64,000 nucleotides of DNA, taken from NCBI RefSeq assembly GCF_023028105.1, contig NZ_CP095492.1:372001-436000 (forward strand), in the 5' to 3' direction. The stretch comes from Halosolutus gelatinilyticus (lineage in GTDB: Archaea; Halobacteriota; Halobacteria; Halobacteriales; Natrialbaceae). Below, piece by piece: positions 45,620-54,869 of the stretch. The notes under the pieces are model-generated. The model was not told where the DNA came from. It was given only the letters and a program-made list of their open reading frames with translations, and searched no databases. Position 1 is the first letter of the stretch; each line of letters opens with the position of its first letter. A program made the position numbers and the translations under genes.

Positions 45620-45978
45620 CCGACCGCAATTCGTCCTCGGAGACGCCGCCCGTTCCGGCCGATCGCGCGTTCGTCTGTACCGGCTGCGGCCGTCGGTGGT
45701 ACTACACGCGCAGTCGCTGCCCCGACTGCGGCGCGGACGAGTCCTCGACGTACGAACTCGGCGACGGCGAACTCGTCGCGCGAACCGAAATCGCCGTGAC
45801 GCCGCCCGATGTCCGAAGCCCGAACTGGATCGGTCTCGTTCGATTCGGCGACATCCAATTGATCGCCCAGTTGGATGCTAACGACGTTTCGATCGGAGAC
45901 CGAGTTACGTTCGCCGGCTCGTATCGGCTTCGCGACGGAATCGAGGCCGCCGAGCCCCGATTGATAGCCGTCGAATAG
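45616..45978 (+). CDS. DUF35 zinc-ribbon/OB-fold partner of the thiolase-like protein
   Basis: 120 residues from ATG 45616, which overlaps the preceding stop as ATGA. Zinc ribbon CTGCGRRWYYTRSRCPDCG with two CxxC pairs, then a short OB fold (LVRFGDIQLIAQL, IGDRVTFAGSYRLRDG). It lacks the ~45 N-terminal residues of the orphan DUF35 protein at 3353. Tight overlap argues for a stable complex with the thiolase-like protein. Confidence 0.88.
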   Translation: MTDRNSSSETPPVPADRAFVCTGCGRRWYYTRSRCPDCGADESSTYELGDGELVARTEIAVTPPDVRSPNWIGLVRFGDIQLIAQLDANDVSIGDRVTFAGSYRLRDGIEAAEPRLIAVE

Positions 45979-46090
45979 CGACCGCGAGTTTCGAGGACGA
46001 CGTTCGCACCGCGATCGGGGCTGCGGACCCGAAAAATCGACGCGGATCCGCACCGACCGCACCGATGACGGGGAGTCCCGGCCGAGCGAC

Positions 46091-47095
46091 TCATCTCGCG
46101 ACGTCGAAGACGTCTCGAGGGTTCTCCCGAACGACTTTCCGGATCGCCTCCTCGTCGATCCCGTACCGATACAGTTCGAAGATGGCCCGTTTCAGCGCGA
46201 AGGGATCCGTCCGGAGGACGTTCGCGCAGTCGGTGTCGATCATGATCCGCTCCGGCCCGTACTCGTCGATCGCGTCGGCGACGTCCGCGGCGGTAACGCC
46301 GATCAGCCACGAGTGGCCGATGGTATAACTCAGGTAGCACTCCGTCTCCGCCATGAGATAGTCGGTATTGTTCCGATCCGCGTGCGAGGCGACGACTCGC
46401 TCGTCGTCCAGCCCCGCGTCGCGCATCGCTTCGACGTCGATCTTCACCGCCTCGAGCGCGGGGTTATCACCGGTGATCACGGGTTCCTGACCGAGGCCGG
46501 TGTTTTTCTCGTAGCCGGGGATCTGGACGTCCGCTCGATACGATCGTCTCGACTCGCTCGATCGATTCGGGGTATGCAGGATAACCGGCAGGTCGTGATC
46601 GTCCGCGAGTTCCATCTGCGCCTGCACGATCGCTCGCTGTTGGTCCACGTCCCAGGCGCTGACGTGCTGGGACGGCGTGACGCCGGTCTCGCCGATCGCC
46701 ACGACCTCGTCAAGCGCGCAGTAGTCGTCCATCGCGTCGAGCAACTCGTCCGGGTTCTCGATGCGAACGCCCGTATGGATACCGAGGCCGAGTTTGGCCT
46801 CGAAGAAGTGGTTGCGTTCGATCGCCGCGCGTCGGTTGATCGCGTCGTCCCAGAGGAAGCGGACGTCCGCCGCCCTGACCGGCTTGTACGGCGTCCAGTG
46901 GTAGCCGGAGGCGACCATCACCATCGCCTCACAGCCGGAGAGGGCGTACCGCTCTCGGTCGTCCCAGGAGAGCGTGTGGGCGTGATTGTGGACGTCGATC
47001 CAGGGTTGGTTGAGAAGCTCCGTCGGCGGGTCGAACGGTTCGTCGTCGAGGTATGCGGCGTCGGTCGGGCGCTTCGTTGGCGGTGTCGGTGTCAT
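46091..47095 (-). CDS. TatD-like metal-dependent hydrolase
   Basis: 334-residue amidohydrolase-fold TIM barrel. Metal-ligand motifs: DVHNHAHTL at residues about 34-42, VAIGETGVTPSQ, VILHTPN, VVASHADRN and IMIDTDCA. The arrangement (HxH, E, H, H, D) is that of the TatD-type family. Convergent with the DUF35 gene and divergent from the BNR propeller. The natural substrate (lactone, ester or amide) is unknown; catabolic context suggests ring-opening or lactone hydrolysis (inference). Confidence 0.8.
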   Translation of the reverse strand: MTPTPPTKRPTDAAYLDDEPFDPPTELLNQPWIDVHNHAHTLSWDDRERYALSGCEAMVMVASGYHWTPYKPVRAADVRFLWDDAINRRAAIERNHFFEAKLGLGIHTGVRIENPDELLDAMDDYCALDEVVAIGETGVTPSQHVSAWDVDQQRAIVQAQMELADDHDLPVILHTPNRSSESRRSYRADVQIPGYEKNTGLGQEPVITGDNPALEAVKIDVEAMRDAGLDDERVVASHADRNNTDYLMAETECYLSYTIGHSWLIGVTAADVADAIDEYGPERIMIDTDCANVLRTDPFALKRAIFELYRYGIDEEAIRKVVRENPRDVFDVAR

Positions 47096-47227
47096 GGGTT
47101 CGAAGATCTACGGCGTCCGAACGGCCGGCGCGGCCGATCTCGCCGTCGAGTCCGTTATTAGCGAGAGGGGCACTTAGCACTTTTCGGATAGCTAAAACTT
47201 ATTATGGGTCGTGTTCACATGGACGGT

Positions 47228-48274
47228 ATGACGCTGCTGATCGGAACGGATACCGGACTGTACCGCGTCGACGCGATTCCGTTCGAAGACGGAGACCCGG
47301 AGCGGGTGCTCGACTGCGGCACCGTAACCGCGGTGAGAACGTTCGACCACACGGACGGCGTGTTCGTCGCGTCGTCGACCGGCGCGTACCGCTCCCTCGA
47401 CGGCGGCGAGACGTGGGCGGTCCTCGGCGTTCCGCTGGGGGACCGCTTCTGGCACGCCGGCGAGAGCGAGGTCTGGTCGATCCTGGCGACCGCCGACGGG
47501 ACGCTGTACGCCGGAACGAACGATCCGTACGTGTACCGCTCGGTCGACGACGGCGAGACGTGGACCGAACTCAGGGGATTCCGAGACCTTCCGTCTCGAG
47601 GGCGCTGGGAATCACCGATCGATCCCCACTACGCGCGGCTACGAGCGCTCGAATGCGTGCCCGGCCGTCCGGAACGGCTCATCGCCGGCGTCGAAGCGGG
47701 CGGCGTCCACCTCAGCGTCGACGCGGGGCGAACGTGGATCGATCGTCGCGACACGATCATCGACGACATTCACCAGATCCTCCCGGTTTCCGAGGACGTG
47801 TGGCTCGCTGCGACCGGCTACCTCGACCACGACCTGGAAAACCTCGGCCTCGGTCACGCCGTCGGCGAAGGCGGCCTCTACCGAACGACCGATGCCGGCG
47901 AATCGTGGACGCGAATCGATACGGGGAACGACTTCTCGTACATCAGGCGCGTGTTCGTCCACGACGGGACGGTGTTCTTCTGCGGCGGGGAAGAGGCGCC
48001 GCCGGCGTGGGTGAACGACGACCACGAGGCGGCGCTGTTCGAGTCGACGAACTTCGGCCGGGACTTCGAGCGCGTCTCCTTCCCCGGCGAACCGCACGAA
48101 GTCGTCGAAACGTGGGCCGTCTACGGCGGCGACGTGATCTGCGGGTCCGGGCTGTTCGACGTTCCCGATCAGCGCGACGACGTCCGGGGCCGTCTCATGC
48201 GGCGAACTGGCGACGGCGACTACGAAACGGTCGGACGGATCGACGCGAATATCAGCCGCATCGAACCGGTCTAA
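47228..48274 (+). CDS. BNR/Asp-box beta-propeller protein
   Basis: 348 residues with four clear Asp boxes (SLDGGETW, SVDDGETW, SVDAGRTW, TTDAGESW), so a propeller of the sialidase/photosystem-assembly-factor type. No signal peptide or membrane segment, so cytoplasmic. ATG 47204 and 47219 are also in frame; AT-rich CTTATTAT near 47196 favours a leaderless start at 47228. It heads a run of genes with a TIM-barrel enzyme and an SDR. It may be a lactonase-like or binding propeller; no catalytic residue can be named. Confidence 0.75.
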   Translation: MTLLIGTDTGLYRVDAIPFEDGDPERVLDCGTVTAVRTFDHTDGVFVASSTGAYRSLDGGETWAVLGVPLGDRFWHAGESEVWSILATADGTLYAGTNDPYVYRSVDDGETWTELRGFRDLPSRGRWESPIDPHYARLRALECVPGRPERLIAGVEAGGVHLSVDAGRTWIDRRDTIIDDIHQILPVSEDVWLAATGYLDHDLENLGLGHAVGEGGLYRTTDAGESWTRIDTGNDFSYIRRVFVHDGTVFFCGGEEAPPAWVNDDHEAALFESTNFGRDFERVSFPGEPHEVVETWAVYGGDVICGSGLFDVPDQRDDVRGRLMRRTGDGDYETVGRIDANISRIEPV

Positions 48275-48334
48275 CTCGCGACGCCGTCCCGTCGCTCCTA
48301 TAGTTTTATAACGAATCGCACGCCACGTGATGGC

Positions 48335-49249
48335 ATGCACCTCGCAGTACAGACGCTTCCGTTCGACGAGCCACTGGAATCGACGGTCGAGTTCCTCGCC
48401 GATCTCGGCGTCGAGAGTATCGACTGGCGGTGCGAACCCGACGACTACCTCGACGATCCGGAAAAGCAAGAGATCCTGCTCGAAACCGTCGCCGAACGGG
48501 ACGTGACGATCAGCATGCTAGGGGCGACCGGGTACAATCCGCTCCACCCCGTCGACGAACGGGCCGACGAGGCCGACGAGCGGCTCCGGAAGACGATCCG
48601 GCTTGCAGACCAGCTCGGCGTCGACGTCGTCTCGTCCTTCTCGGGGCTTCCCGGCGCCACGCCGGACGATCGATCGCCGAACTGGATCGCGACGCCCGTG
48701 CCGCCGGGGCGGCAACACGAGTACTACGAGTACCAGTGGGAGGACGTCGCGATCCCGTACTGGGAGGAACTCGGCGAGTACGCGGACGGCTACGGCATCG
48801 ACGTCGCGATCGAGATCCACGTGAACACGCTCGTCAACAGCCCGGCGACGATGCGGACGTTGCGACGCGAAACCCACGAGCGGATCGGCGGGTACCTGGA
48901 TCCGGGCCACCTGTGGCTCCAGGAGATCGACCCCGTCGAATCGGTCCGCTACCTCGCCGAGGACGACGCGATTTTCCACGTCGAGGCCTCCGACGTCAGG
49001 CGGAACGACTCGAACCTCGCGGTGAAGGGAACGTGGGACATGACGCCGCTGGACGACGCGCTCGACCGATCCTGGTCGTTCTGTCCGGTCGGCTACGGGC
49101 ACGGCGAGGAAACCTGGCGCGACATCATCAGCACCCTCGATCTGGTCGGGTACGACGGTCCGGTGAGCATCCAACAGCTCAACACGCCCGAGGATCTTCA
49201 CGGAGGGATAGAAAAAGGGGCTGCGTTCCTCGACCAAATCATCATCTGA
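48335..49249 (+). CDS. Xylose-isomerase-like TIM-barrel protein
   Basis: 304 residues starting MHLAVQTLPFDEPLE, with the family traits GVESIDWRCEPDDY, YGIDVAIEIHVNTLVNS (Glu and His metal ligands), GGYLDPGHLWL and FHVEASDVRRND, and a final GPVSIQQLNTPEDLHGG. This group contains sugar-phosphate isomerases, epimerases and hydroxypyruvate isomerases. An AT-rich TTTTATAACG (48304) precedes ATG 48335. Substrate unknown; the neighbouring SDR could oxidise a sugar- or inositol-like compound (inference). Confidence 0.85.
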   Translation: MHLAVQTLPFDEPLESTVEFLADLGVESIDWRCEPDDYLDDPEKQEILLETVAERDVTISMLGATGYNPLHPVDERADEADERLRKTIRLADQLGVDVVSSFSGLPGATPDDRSPNWIATPVPPGRQHEYYEYQWEDVAIPYWEELGEYADGYGIDVAIEIHVNTLVNSPATMRTLRRETHERIGGYLDPGHLWLQEIDPVESVRYLAEDDAIFHVEASDVRRNDSNLAVKGTWDMTPLDDALDRSWSFCPVGYGHGEETWRDIISTLDLVGYDGPVSIQQLNTPEDLHGGIEKGAAFLDQIII

Positions 49250-49365
49250 GCGCGGCTTCTCGTCGAGTGTGGCGGTCGATACCGGCCGGCCGCGCAGCGA
49301 CGCGTCGGGAATCGCGTGAACGCCCGGCAGGAACGCTTAAGAGCGTGGTTGCGCAACCCGAATTC

Positions 49366-50139
49366 ATGTTGGACGGAACGACAGCCTTCGTTACGGGCGC
49401 GAGCCAGAACATCGGCCGACAGATCGCGCTCACGTTCGCCGATCGCGGGGCGAACGTCGCCGTTGCAGCCCGAAGCGACGGGATCGACGAGACGGTCGAC
49501 CTCGTCGACGACGCCGATCGAGTGCTCGCCGTCGAAACGGACGTGACCGATTCCGACTCGGTTGCGAGGTCGATCGAGGAGACCGTCGAAACGTTCGGCG
49601 GGCTCGACTGCCTCGTCAACAACGCGGGTATCGCGGGGCCGACGGCGCCGATCGAAGACACGCCGATCGAGGAGTGGGAGCGGACGCTCGACGTGAATCT
49701 CCTGGGGCAGGTCCGCACCGTGCGGGCGGCCGTCCCGCACCTCCGGGAGAGTCCTCGCGGACGGATCATCAACGTCTCGTCGACCGCCGCGAAGGACGTC
49801 ATCCCGAGTCGGGCGCCGTACAACGCCTCGAAGATGGCCGTCATCGCCCTGACCCGATCGCTCGCGCTGGATCTCGGCGACGACGGGATCACCGTGAACG
49901 CGATCTGTCCGGGAGCGACCCGGGGGAAGCGCATCGAGCGATCCATTTCGGAGCAGTCCGAGAAATTAGGCCTCTCGTTCGAGGAGACGAAAGAACGATT
50001 GTTCACCGGGAACGCAGCTCTCGGCGCCCTTATCGAGGAGCGCGACACCGCGGACCTGGCCGCGTTCCTCGCCAGCGAGGACGCCCGTCACATCAGCGGA
50101 CAGGATATCAACGTCGACGCGGGTTCGTGCTGGGAATGA
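49366..50139 (+). CDS. Short-chain dehydrogenase/reductase
   Basis: 257 residues from ATG 49366; the frame is open far upstream but there it shadows the TIM-barrel gene. Cofactor motif VTGASQNIGRQIA, NNAG, catalytic Ser in INVSSTAA, YNASK (Tyr and Lys), and the closing ISGQDINVDAGSCW. An Asp is absent and AARSDG follows the second strand, so NADP preference is possible. Probably oxidises an alcohol of the local pathway. Confidence 0.88.
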   Translation: MLDGTTAFVTGASQNIGRQIALTFADRGANVAVAARSDGIDETVDLVDDADRVLAVETDVTDSDSVARSIEETVETFGGLDCLVNNAGIAGPTAPIEDTPIEEWERTLDVNLLGQVRTVRAAVPHLRESPRGRIINVSSTAAKDVIPSRAPYNASKMAVIALTRSLALDLGDDGITVNAICPGATRGKRIERSISEQSEKLGLSFEETKERLFTGNAALGALIEERDTADLAAFLASEDARHISGQDINVDAGSCWE

Positions 50140-50312
50140 CTGCTTGCCGCCCCGTCGCCTGTGCGGCGGTCTGCCGATCGGGAAGCAGGAACGGAGCGGT
50201 CGAGGCGGCGTCTGACCGGGTATTCGATACAAATATATGCGGCGTACCGCAATTTCTCAGCGAAGGATGGTAGTACTCAGCACGCAAGCCGGAACAGTAC
50301 ACGTGGTGTCCC

Positions 50313-50705
50313 ATGACTGATTCGTCCACGGATCGCGATCCACCGTCTCCGCTCGGTCGAGCGTTTTACAGCGGCGTACTCGCCTACATGGCGATCGACG
50401 GCTTCAAAAACAACGAGAAGCGCGTCGAGATCGCCCGATCGAAGGGCGTCCCGATGCCGGAACTGCTTGTGCCGGCCGTTACCGCGGTGCTTCTCGCGGC
50501 GAACGTCGGTATCCTCCTCTGGAAATATCCGCGGGCGTCCGCCGTCGCCGTTATCGGCTTCTTCCTCGGAACGACCCCGAAGATTCACGACTTTTGGAAC
50601 ATGGAGGGCGGAGAGCGGGCCGCGAACAAAATCAACTTCCTCAAGAACGCGGCCCTTCTCGGCGGGGCCGTACTGCTCCTCGCCGAGGCCAACGAGAAGC
50701 GCTAG
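50313..50705 (+). CDS. DoxX-like membrane protein
   Basis: 130 residues with four hydrophobic segments. AFYSGVLAYMAIDGFKN and LLVPAVTAVLLAANVGILLWKYP resemble the DoxX family, which is often found beside oxidoreductases and quinone-linked enzymes. The N-terminus is polar (MTDSSTDRDPPS), with no signal cleavage site. Function in this cluster is unknown. Confidence 0.72.
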   Translation: MTDSSTDRDPPSPLGRAFYSGVLAYMAIDGFKNNEKRVEIARSKGVPMPELLVPAVTAVLLAANVGILLWKYPRASAVAVIGFFLGTTPKIHDFWNMEGGERAANKINFLKNAALLGGAVLLLAEANEKR

Positions 50706-50788
50706 GGTATTCCGCGGCGAGTATCGAACCCGATCGTACAGACGATCGCAACCTAGTCTTTCACTTTTGAAAACTAGATGAAAGAACA

Positions 50789-50796
50789 TTTATATA
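50789..50796 (+). promoter_or_regulatory. TATA box of the second ABC importer operon
   Basis: TTTATATAG in an AT-rich stretch, centred about 26 bases before ATG 50819, giving a leaderless mRNA. This supports 50819 over the ATG at 50810. Confidence 0.6.
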
Positions 50797-50818
50797 GTAT
50801 AACTCTCATATGTGGGAT

Positions 50819-52117
50819 ATGGTAAGCAGTGACAATCCTAGTAGACGGGCCGTTCTGAAACGAACCGGAGCCGGCGCCACCGGAATCGTCGCGATGGCGT
50901 CACTCTCCGGCTGTACGGGCGGGGGAAATGGTGACGACGGGGACGGCGGCGACGGCACGAACAACCCCGACCCCGACGAAGTAGACGAGAACGCCGTGAG
51001 AGTGGGCTACTTACACCCGTTCACCGGGCCGTTCGCGGCCTTGGGCGACGCCCAAGACATGGGATCCGAGGTGGCCGTAAATCACGTGAACAACGATCTC
51101 GGCGGGATTCTCGACCGGGAAGTCGTCCGATTCGTCGAGGACACCGAAGGAGATCCGGGTCAGGGTCGGGATATGGCCAGACGGCACGTCAAAACGAACG
51201 AGGTCGACGTGCTGATCGGCGGCGTCTCCGGCGCCGTGAACCTGTCCATCTCCGATTACGCCGCCGACGCCGGCGTTCCGTATTTCGCGTACGGCGGCCC
51301 CGAAGAGCTGACGGGGAGCGAGTGTCGACCGACGACGTTCCGATACCAGTATTCCGACGCTCAAATCGCGCGGACGGGCGCGGCGTGGTCCATCGAGAAT
51401 CTCGGCGAAAACGTCTGGATCCACATCGCGGACTACGCGTTCGGACAATCCATCCGGCGGGAGTGGAAACGCGCCTTCGAGGCGTCCGGGATGGACTACA
51501 CGATCGTCAACGAAACGCAGACCCCGCTCGGACACGACGACTTCTCGGCGACCCTGAGCGAGATCCAGGCGTCGGATGCGGACTGGGTGCTGCAGGGCTT
51601 CAGCGGGAGCGACGCCGTGAACTTCCTCAGCCAGGCCGAACAGTTCGGTCTCCAGCAGGACATCATGAGCACGACGAACACGTACCTCCCGCTCCGCCAG
51701 GGCGCCGGAAGTTCGGCCGTCGATACGTACACCACGATCCGATACGATCCCGCCTACGACAGCGAGGCCAACCAGACGCTGGTCGATCAGTACACGAACA
51801 CGCACGACGAGCCGCCGACGGACCACGCCCTGGTAATGTGGACCAGCCTTCGGTTGTACGCCCAGGCCGCCGACGAAGCGGGATCCCTCGAAACGGCCGC
51901 GATCGTTTCGGCGCTGGAGGGTCTCGAGAGCGACGAGCCGATGGGATCGACGACCCTGCGAGAGTGCGATCACCAGGCCCTTCGAGACGGCTTCATCGGG
52001 CGGATCACGGAGCCGGATCAGTACGACTGGCCCGGACAGGAGATCGTCGCCGAACGGCCGGCCGAAGAAATCACTCGAGACTGCGGCGAGACCGGCTGCG
52101 AGATGCCCTCGCTGTAG
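50819..52117 (+). CDS. Tat-exported lipoprotein, Liv-type substrate-binding protein (second system)
   Basis: 432 residues from ATG 50819 (MVSSDNPSRRAVLK; 50810 is also in frame). The twin-arginine motif SRRAVLKRT leads to lipobox SLSGCTGG and a Gly/Asp-rich linker. The binding domain opens AVRVGYLHPFTGPFAALGDA and contains TTNTYLPLRQGAGS. The C-terminus has four Cys residues (CDHQ, CGETGCE), like some amide-type binding proteins. First gene of a four-gene importer operon downstream of catabolic genes, so an acid or amide ligand related to that pathway is likely. Confidence 0.9.
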   Translation: MVSSDNPSRRAVLKRTGAGATGIVAMASLSGCTGGGNGDDGDGGDGTNNPDPDEVDENAVRVGYLHPFTGPFAALGDAQDMGSEVAVNHVNNDLGGILDREVVRFVEDTEGDPGQGRDMARRHVKTNEVDVLIGGVSGAVNLSISDYAADAGVPYFAYGGPEELTGSECRPTTFRYQYSDAQIARTGAAWSIENLGENVWIHIADYAFGQSIRREWKRAFEASGMDYTIVNETQTPLGHDDFSATLSEIQASDADWVLQGFSGSDAVNFLSQAEQFGLQQDIMSTTNTYLPLRQGAGSSAVDTYTTIRYDPAYDSEANQTLVDQYTNTHDEPPTDHALVMWTSLRLYAQAADEAGSLETAAIVSALEGLESDEPMGSTTLRECDHQALRDGFIGRITEPDQYDWPGQEIVAERPAEEITRDCGETGCEMPSL

Positions 52118-52148
52118 CGTCCATGCCGACTATGCACACTCTGTCACT

Positions 52149-54116
52149 ATGATACCGGATGTCCACGTACTGGCGATCGGAATAAGTACGGAGCGGCTGG
52201 CGTTCCTGATTCTGAACGGCCTCGCGCTGAGCATGCTGTATATCCTGATCGCGTCGGGATTCGCGGTCATTTTCGGCATCACCGACGTGCTCAACTTCGC
52301 ACACGGTATCTTCTATATGCTGGGCGCCTATCTCGCCTTGACCGTCGTCGACGCGACGGGCAGTTTCTTCCTGGCGCTCTTCCTGGCACCGCTGGCCGTC
52401 GCGGGGATCGGAGTACTAATCGAACGGCTCACGCTTCACCACATCTACGATCGATCGCCGCTGTATCACGTGTTGATAACCTTCGGCGTGTTGCTAGTGG
52501 TCACCGATCTCGTCGAAATCGTCTGGGGAACGGGAACGCAGTTCTTCCAGACCCCGGACGCGCTCAGCGGCGCGGCGACCGTCGGCCCGATCATGTATCC
52601 CCGATATCGACTCTTCACGATAGTTGCGGGTGCGGTCGTCGCCCTGGCCACGTGGCTCCTGTTCAGGTATTCCGACTTCGGGCTGATCGTCCGTGCGGGG
52701 GCTCAGGATCAGGGAACGGTGCGGCTCATGGGCGTCGACATCTCGAAGTACTACACCCTCGTCTTCGGGCTGGGAACCCTCCTGGCCGCGATCGCCGGCG
52801 TGTTGGCCGCGCCGTTTCTGAGCGTCAACCCGGAGATGGGCAACGGAGCGCTCATCGTCGCGTTCGTTATCGTCGCCATCGGCGGCCTGGGGAGTTTCGG
52901 GGGGTCGATCGTCGCCGGGATCATCGTCGGCCTCGCCCAAACCGCAGCGAACACGTTCGTCCCGGAGTTGTCGGGATTCGTGTTTTACATCCTGCTGCTC
53001 GCCGTACTCCTGTTGAAGCCCGAGGGGATACTCGGCGCGTACGAGATACGCGATCAATCCGCGAAGCTATCCTACGACGAGACGATTCCGCCGGTGAACC
53101 TCACCGATCGCAAGGTGCTCTCCGCGTTGTTCGTCCTGTTGCTCCTGCCGTTCGTCGGCCTGAACACCTTCATGAGCATGTACGGCGTGGGCCTGGTCGC
53201 GCTCATGTTCGTGTGGGGCATCCTTGCGCTCAGTCTCGACACCGTGACCGGATACACGGGGTTGATATCGTTCGGCCACGCGGCGTTCTACGGGATCGGG
53301 GGGTACGCGGTCGCGTTGGGTACGATACACGTCACCAATTCGTTCCTCCTGGGGCTCGTACTCGCCATGCTCTTCGCCGGAATCGTCGCGTGGCTGGTCG
53401 GTGCAGTCTCGGCGAGGCTGTCGGGTCTGTACTTCGCCGTCGTCACGTTCGCGGTCGCCCAGATGCTGTACGAGCTTTCGGTGACGTGGTCCGATTTCAC
53501 CGGCGGCAGCAACGGCCTCGCCATCGACCGCGTCGAGCTGGTCGGCGTTATCGACGTGTCCGAGACGCTCACGTTCTACTACGTCTCGCTCGCGCTTCTC
53601 GTCGGGCTGTACTACTTCGCAAAGCGGATCATGTACTCCCCGTTCGGGCTGCAGCTGAAGGCGATCCGCGAAAGCGAACGGCGGGCCGCCTTCCTCGGCT
53701 ACGACACCAACAAGGCGAAACGGCGAATTTTCGCAATTTCGGGCGCGATCGGCGGCGTCGCCGGTGCGCTGTTCGTCACCCACCAGACGTTTACCAGCCC
53801 GGAGACGCTCGTCTGGATCGTCTCCGGCGACGCGCTGTTCGCGATGATCCTCGGCGGCGTCGGGACGCTCTTCGGACCGATTATCGGCGGCGCCGTGCTG
53901 ATCGGCCTGGATCAGATACTGACGATCTACTTCGACCACTGGCGGCTGATCCTCGGGTTGATTATGATCGTGATCGTGCTCTTTGCTCCGCGAGGTCTCG
54001 TTAGCTTCTACTACATCGCTCAAGAGCTCGTCTCCGGCGATCGGAATCCGTTGGTCGACCGAAACGCGGAGATCGCCTCCGACGGCGACGGCGACTCCGC
54101 GAAACCTGAACGATAA
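52149..54116 (+). CDS. Fused LivH-LivM permease
   Basis: 655 residues that contain both permease subunits of a Liv importer in one chain. The first ~300 residues are LivH (FAVIFGITDVLNFAHGIFYM). The second half from about residue 315 is LivM (LDTVTGYTGLISFGHAAFYG, then LQLKAIRESERRAAFLGYD). In the first importer of this window these are two genes (livH and livM). ATG 52149 is 31 bases after the binding-protein stop. The fusion is joined by a loop near YDETIPPVNLTDRK. Confidence 0.9.
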   Translation: MIPDVHVLAIGISTERLAFLILNGLALSMLYILIASGFAVIFGITDVLNFAHGIFYMLGAYLALTVVDATGSFFLALFLAPLAVAGIGVLIERLTLHHIYDRSPLYHVLITFGVLLVVTDLVEIVWGTGTQFFQTPDALSGAATVGPIMYPRYRLFTIVAGAVVALATWLLFRYSDFGLIVRAGAQDQGTVRLMGVDISKYYTLVFGLGTLLAAIAGVLAAPFLSVNPEMGNGALIVAFVIVAIGGLGSFGGSIVAGIIVGLAQTAANTFVPELSGFVFYILLLAVLLLKPEGILGAYEIRDQSAKLSYDETIPPVNLTDRKVLSALFVLLLLPFVGLNTFMSMYGVGLVALMFVWGILALSLDTVTGYTGLISFGHAAFYGIGGYAVALGTIHVTNSFLLGLVLAMLFAGIVAWLVGAVSARLSGLYFAVVTFAVAQMLYELSVTWSDFTGGSNGLAIDRVELVGVIDVSETLTFYYVSLALLVGLYYFAKRIMYSPFGLQLKAIRESERRAAFLGYDTNKAKRRIFAISGAIGGVAGALFVTHQTFTSPETLVWIVSGDALFAMILGGVGTLFGPIIGGAVLIGLDQILTIYFDHWRLILGLIMIVIVLFAPRGLVSFYYIAQELVSGDRNPLVDRNAEIASDGDGDSAKPER

Positions 54117-54118
54117 GC

Positions 54119-54865
54119 ATGCTCGAGACACACAACCTCACGAAAAAATTCGGCGAACTGACGGCCGTAGACGGCGTCGATCTCGACATCGAGCGCGACG
54201 GGATCCACGCGGTCATCGGCCCGAACGGCGCGGGAAAATCGACCCTGTTCCACCTGTTGACCGGATACCTTTCCCCGACAGCGGGGGAAATCCACTACCG
54301 GGGCGAGAACATCACCGGGCTCGCGCCCCGGAAGATCGTCCGAAAGGGCGTCAGCCGATCTTTTCAAATAAATGATTTATTTGAGGGATTAACTGTAGAG
54401 GAAAACCTACAGATAGCGACGCAATCCCTCGACGATCGGCGGAATTCTTTCTGGGCCGAAGCCGATTCGCTCTCGACCCCGGTTCGAAAGGCGGAGCACC
54501 TCATGGCCGAACTGGAGTTGGACGAGTTCGCCGAGACGCGAGCGGACGCGCTCAGCCACGGCGACCAGCGAAAACTCGAGATCGGTCTCGCGATCGCCGT
54601 CGAACCGGACCTCGTCCTTCTCGACGAACCGGCGGCCGGAATGGGAAAGCAGGAATCGAGAGCCATGGTGCGAATGATACAGCGGATCGCCGAGGAGCGA
54701 GATATAAAACTGATCGTGATCGAACACGATATAGAAATGGTAATGGAGATATCAGATCGAATTACGGTGCTACACAGAGGGGGAGTCTTAGCGGAGGGCG
54801 ACCCGGAGGCGATCCGGTCGAACGAATCGGTTCAAGAAGCGTACATCGGTACGGGGGAGGACTAA
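54119..54865 (+). CDS. livG: ABC transporter ATP-binding protein LivG (second system)
   Basis: 248 residues. Walker A GPNGAGKSTLFHLL, signature LSHGDQRKLEIGLAIA, Walker B LVLLDEPAAGMG. ATG 54119 follows the permease stop by two bases. Two short internal patches (about 54362-54412 and 54700-54785) use A/T-rich codons (ATA, TTA, ATT, CTA) unlike the rest of the gene, although the protein stays normal for the family. Confidence 0.92.
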   Translation: MLETHNLTKKFGELTAVDGVDLDIERDGIHAVIGPNGAGKSTLFHLLTGYLSPTAGEIHYRGENITGLAPRKIVRKGVSRSFQINDLFEGLTVEENLQIATQSLDDRRNSFWAEADSLSTPVRKAEHLMAELELDEFAETRADALSHGDQRKLEIGLAIAVEPDLVLLDEPAAGMGKQESRAMVRMIQRIAEERDIKLIVIEHDIEMVMEISDRITVLHRGGVLAEGDPEAIRSNESVQEAYIGTGED

Positions 54866-54869
54866 TCGG

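Noticed and set aside
53067-54131. Minus-strand 354-codon frame opposite the fused permease
   Set aside because: Antisense of hydrophobic codons gives polar low-complexity protein; the permease is real.
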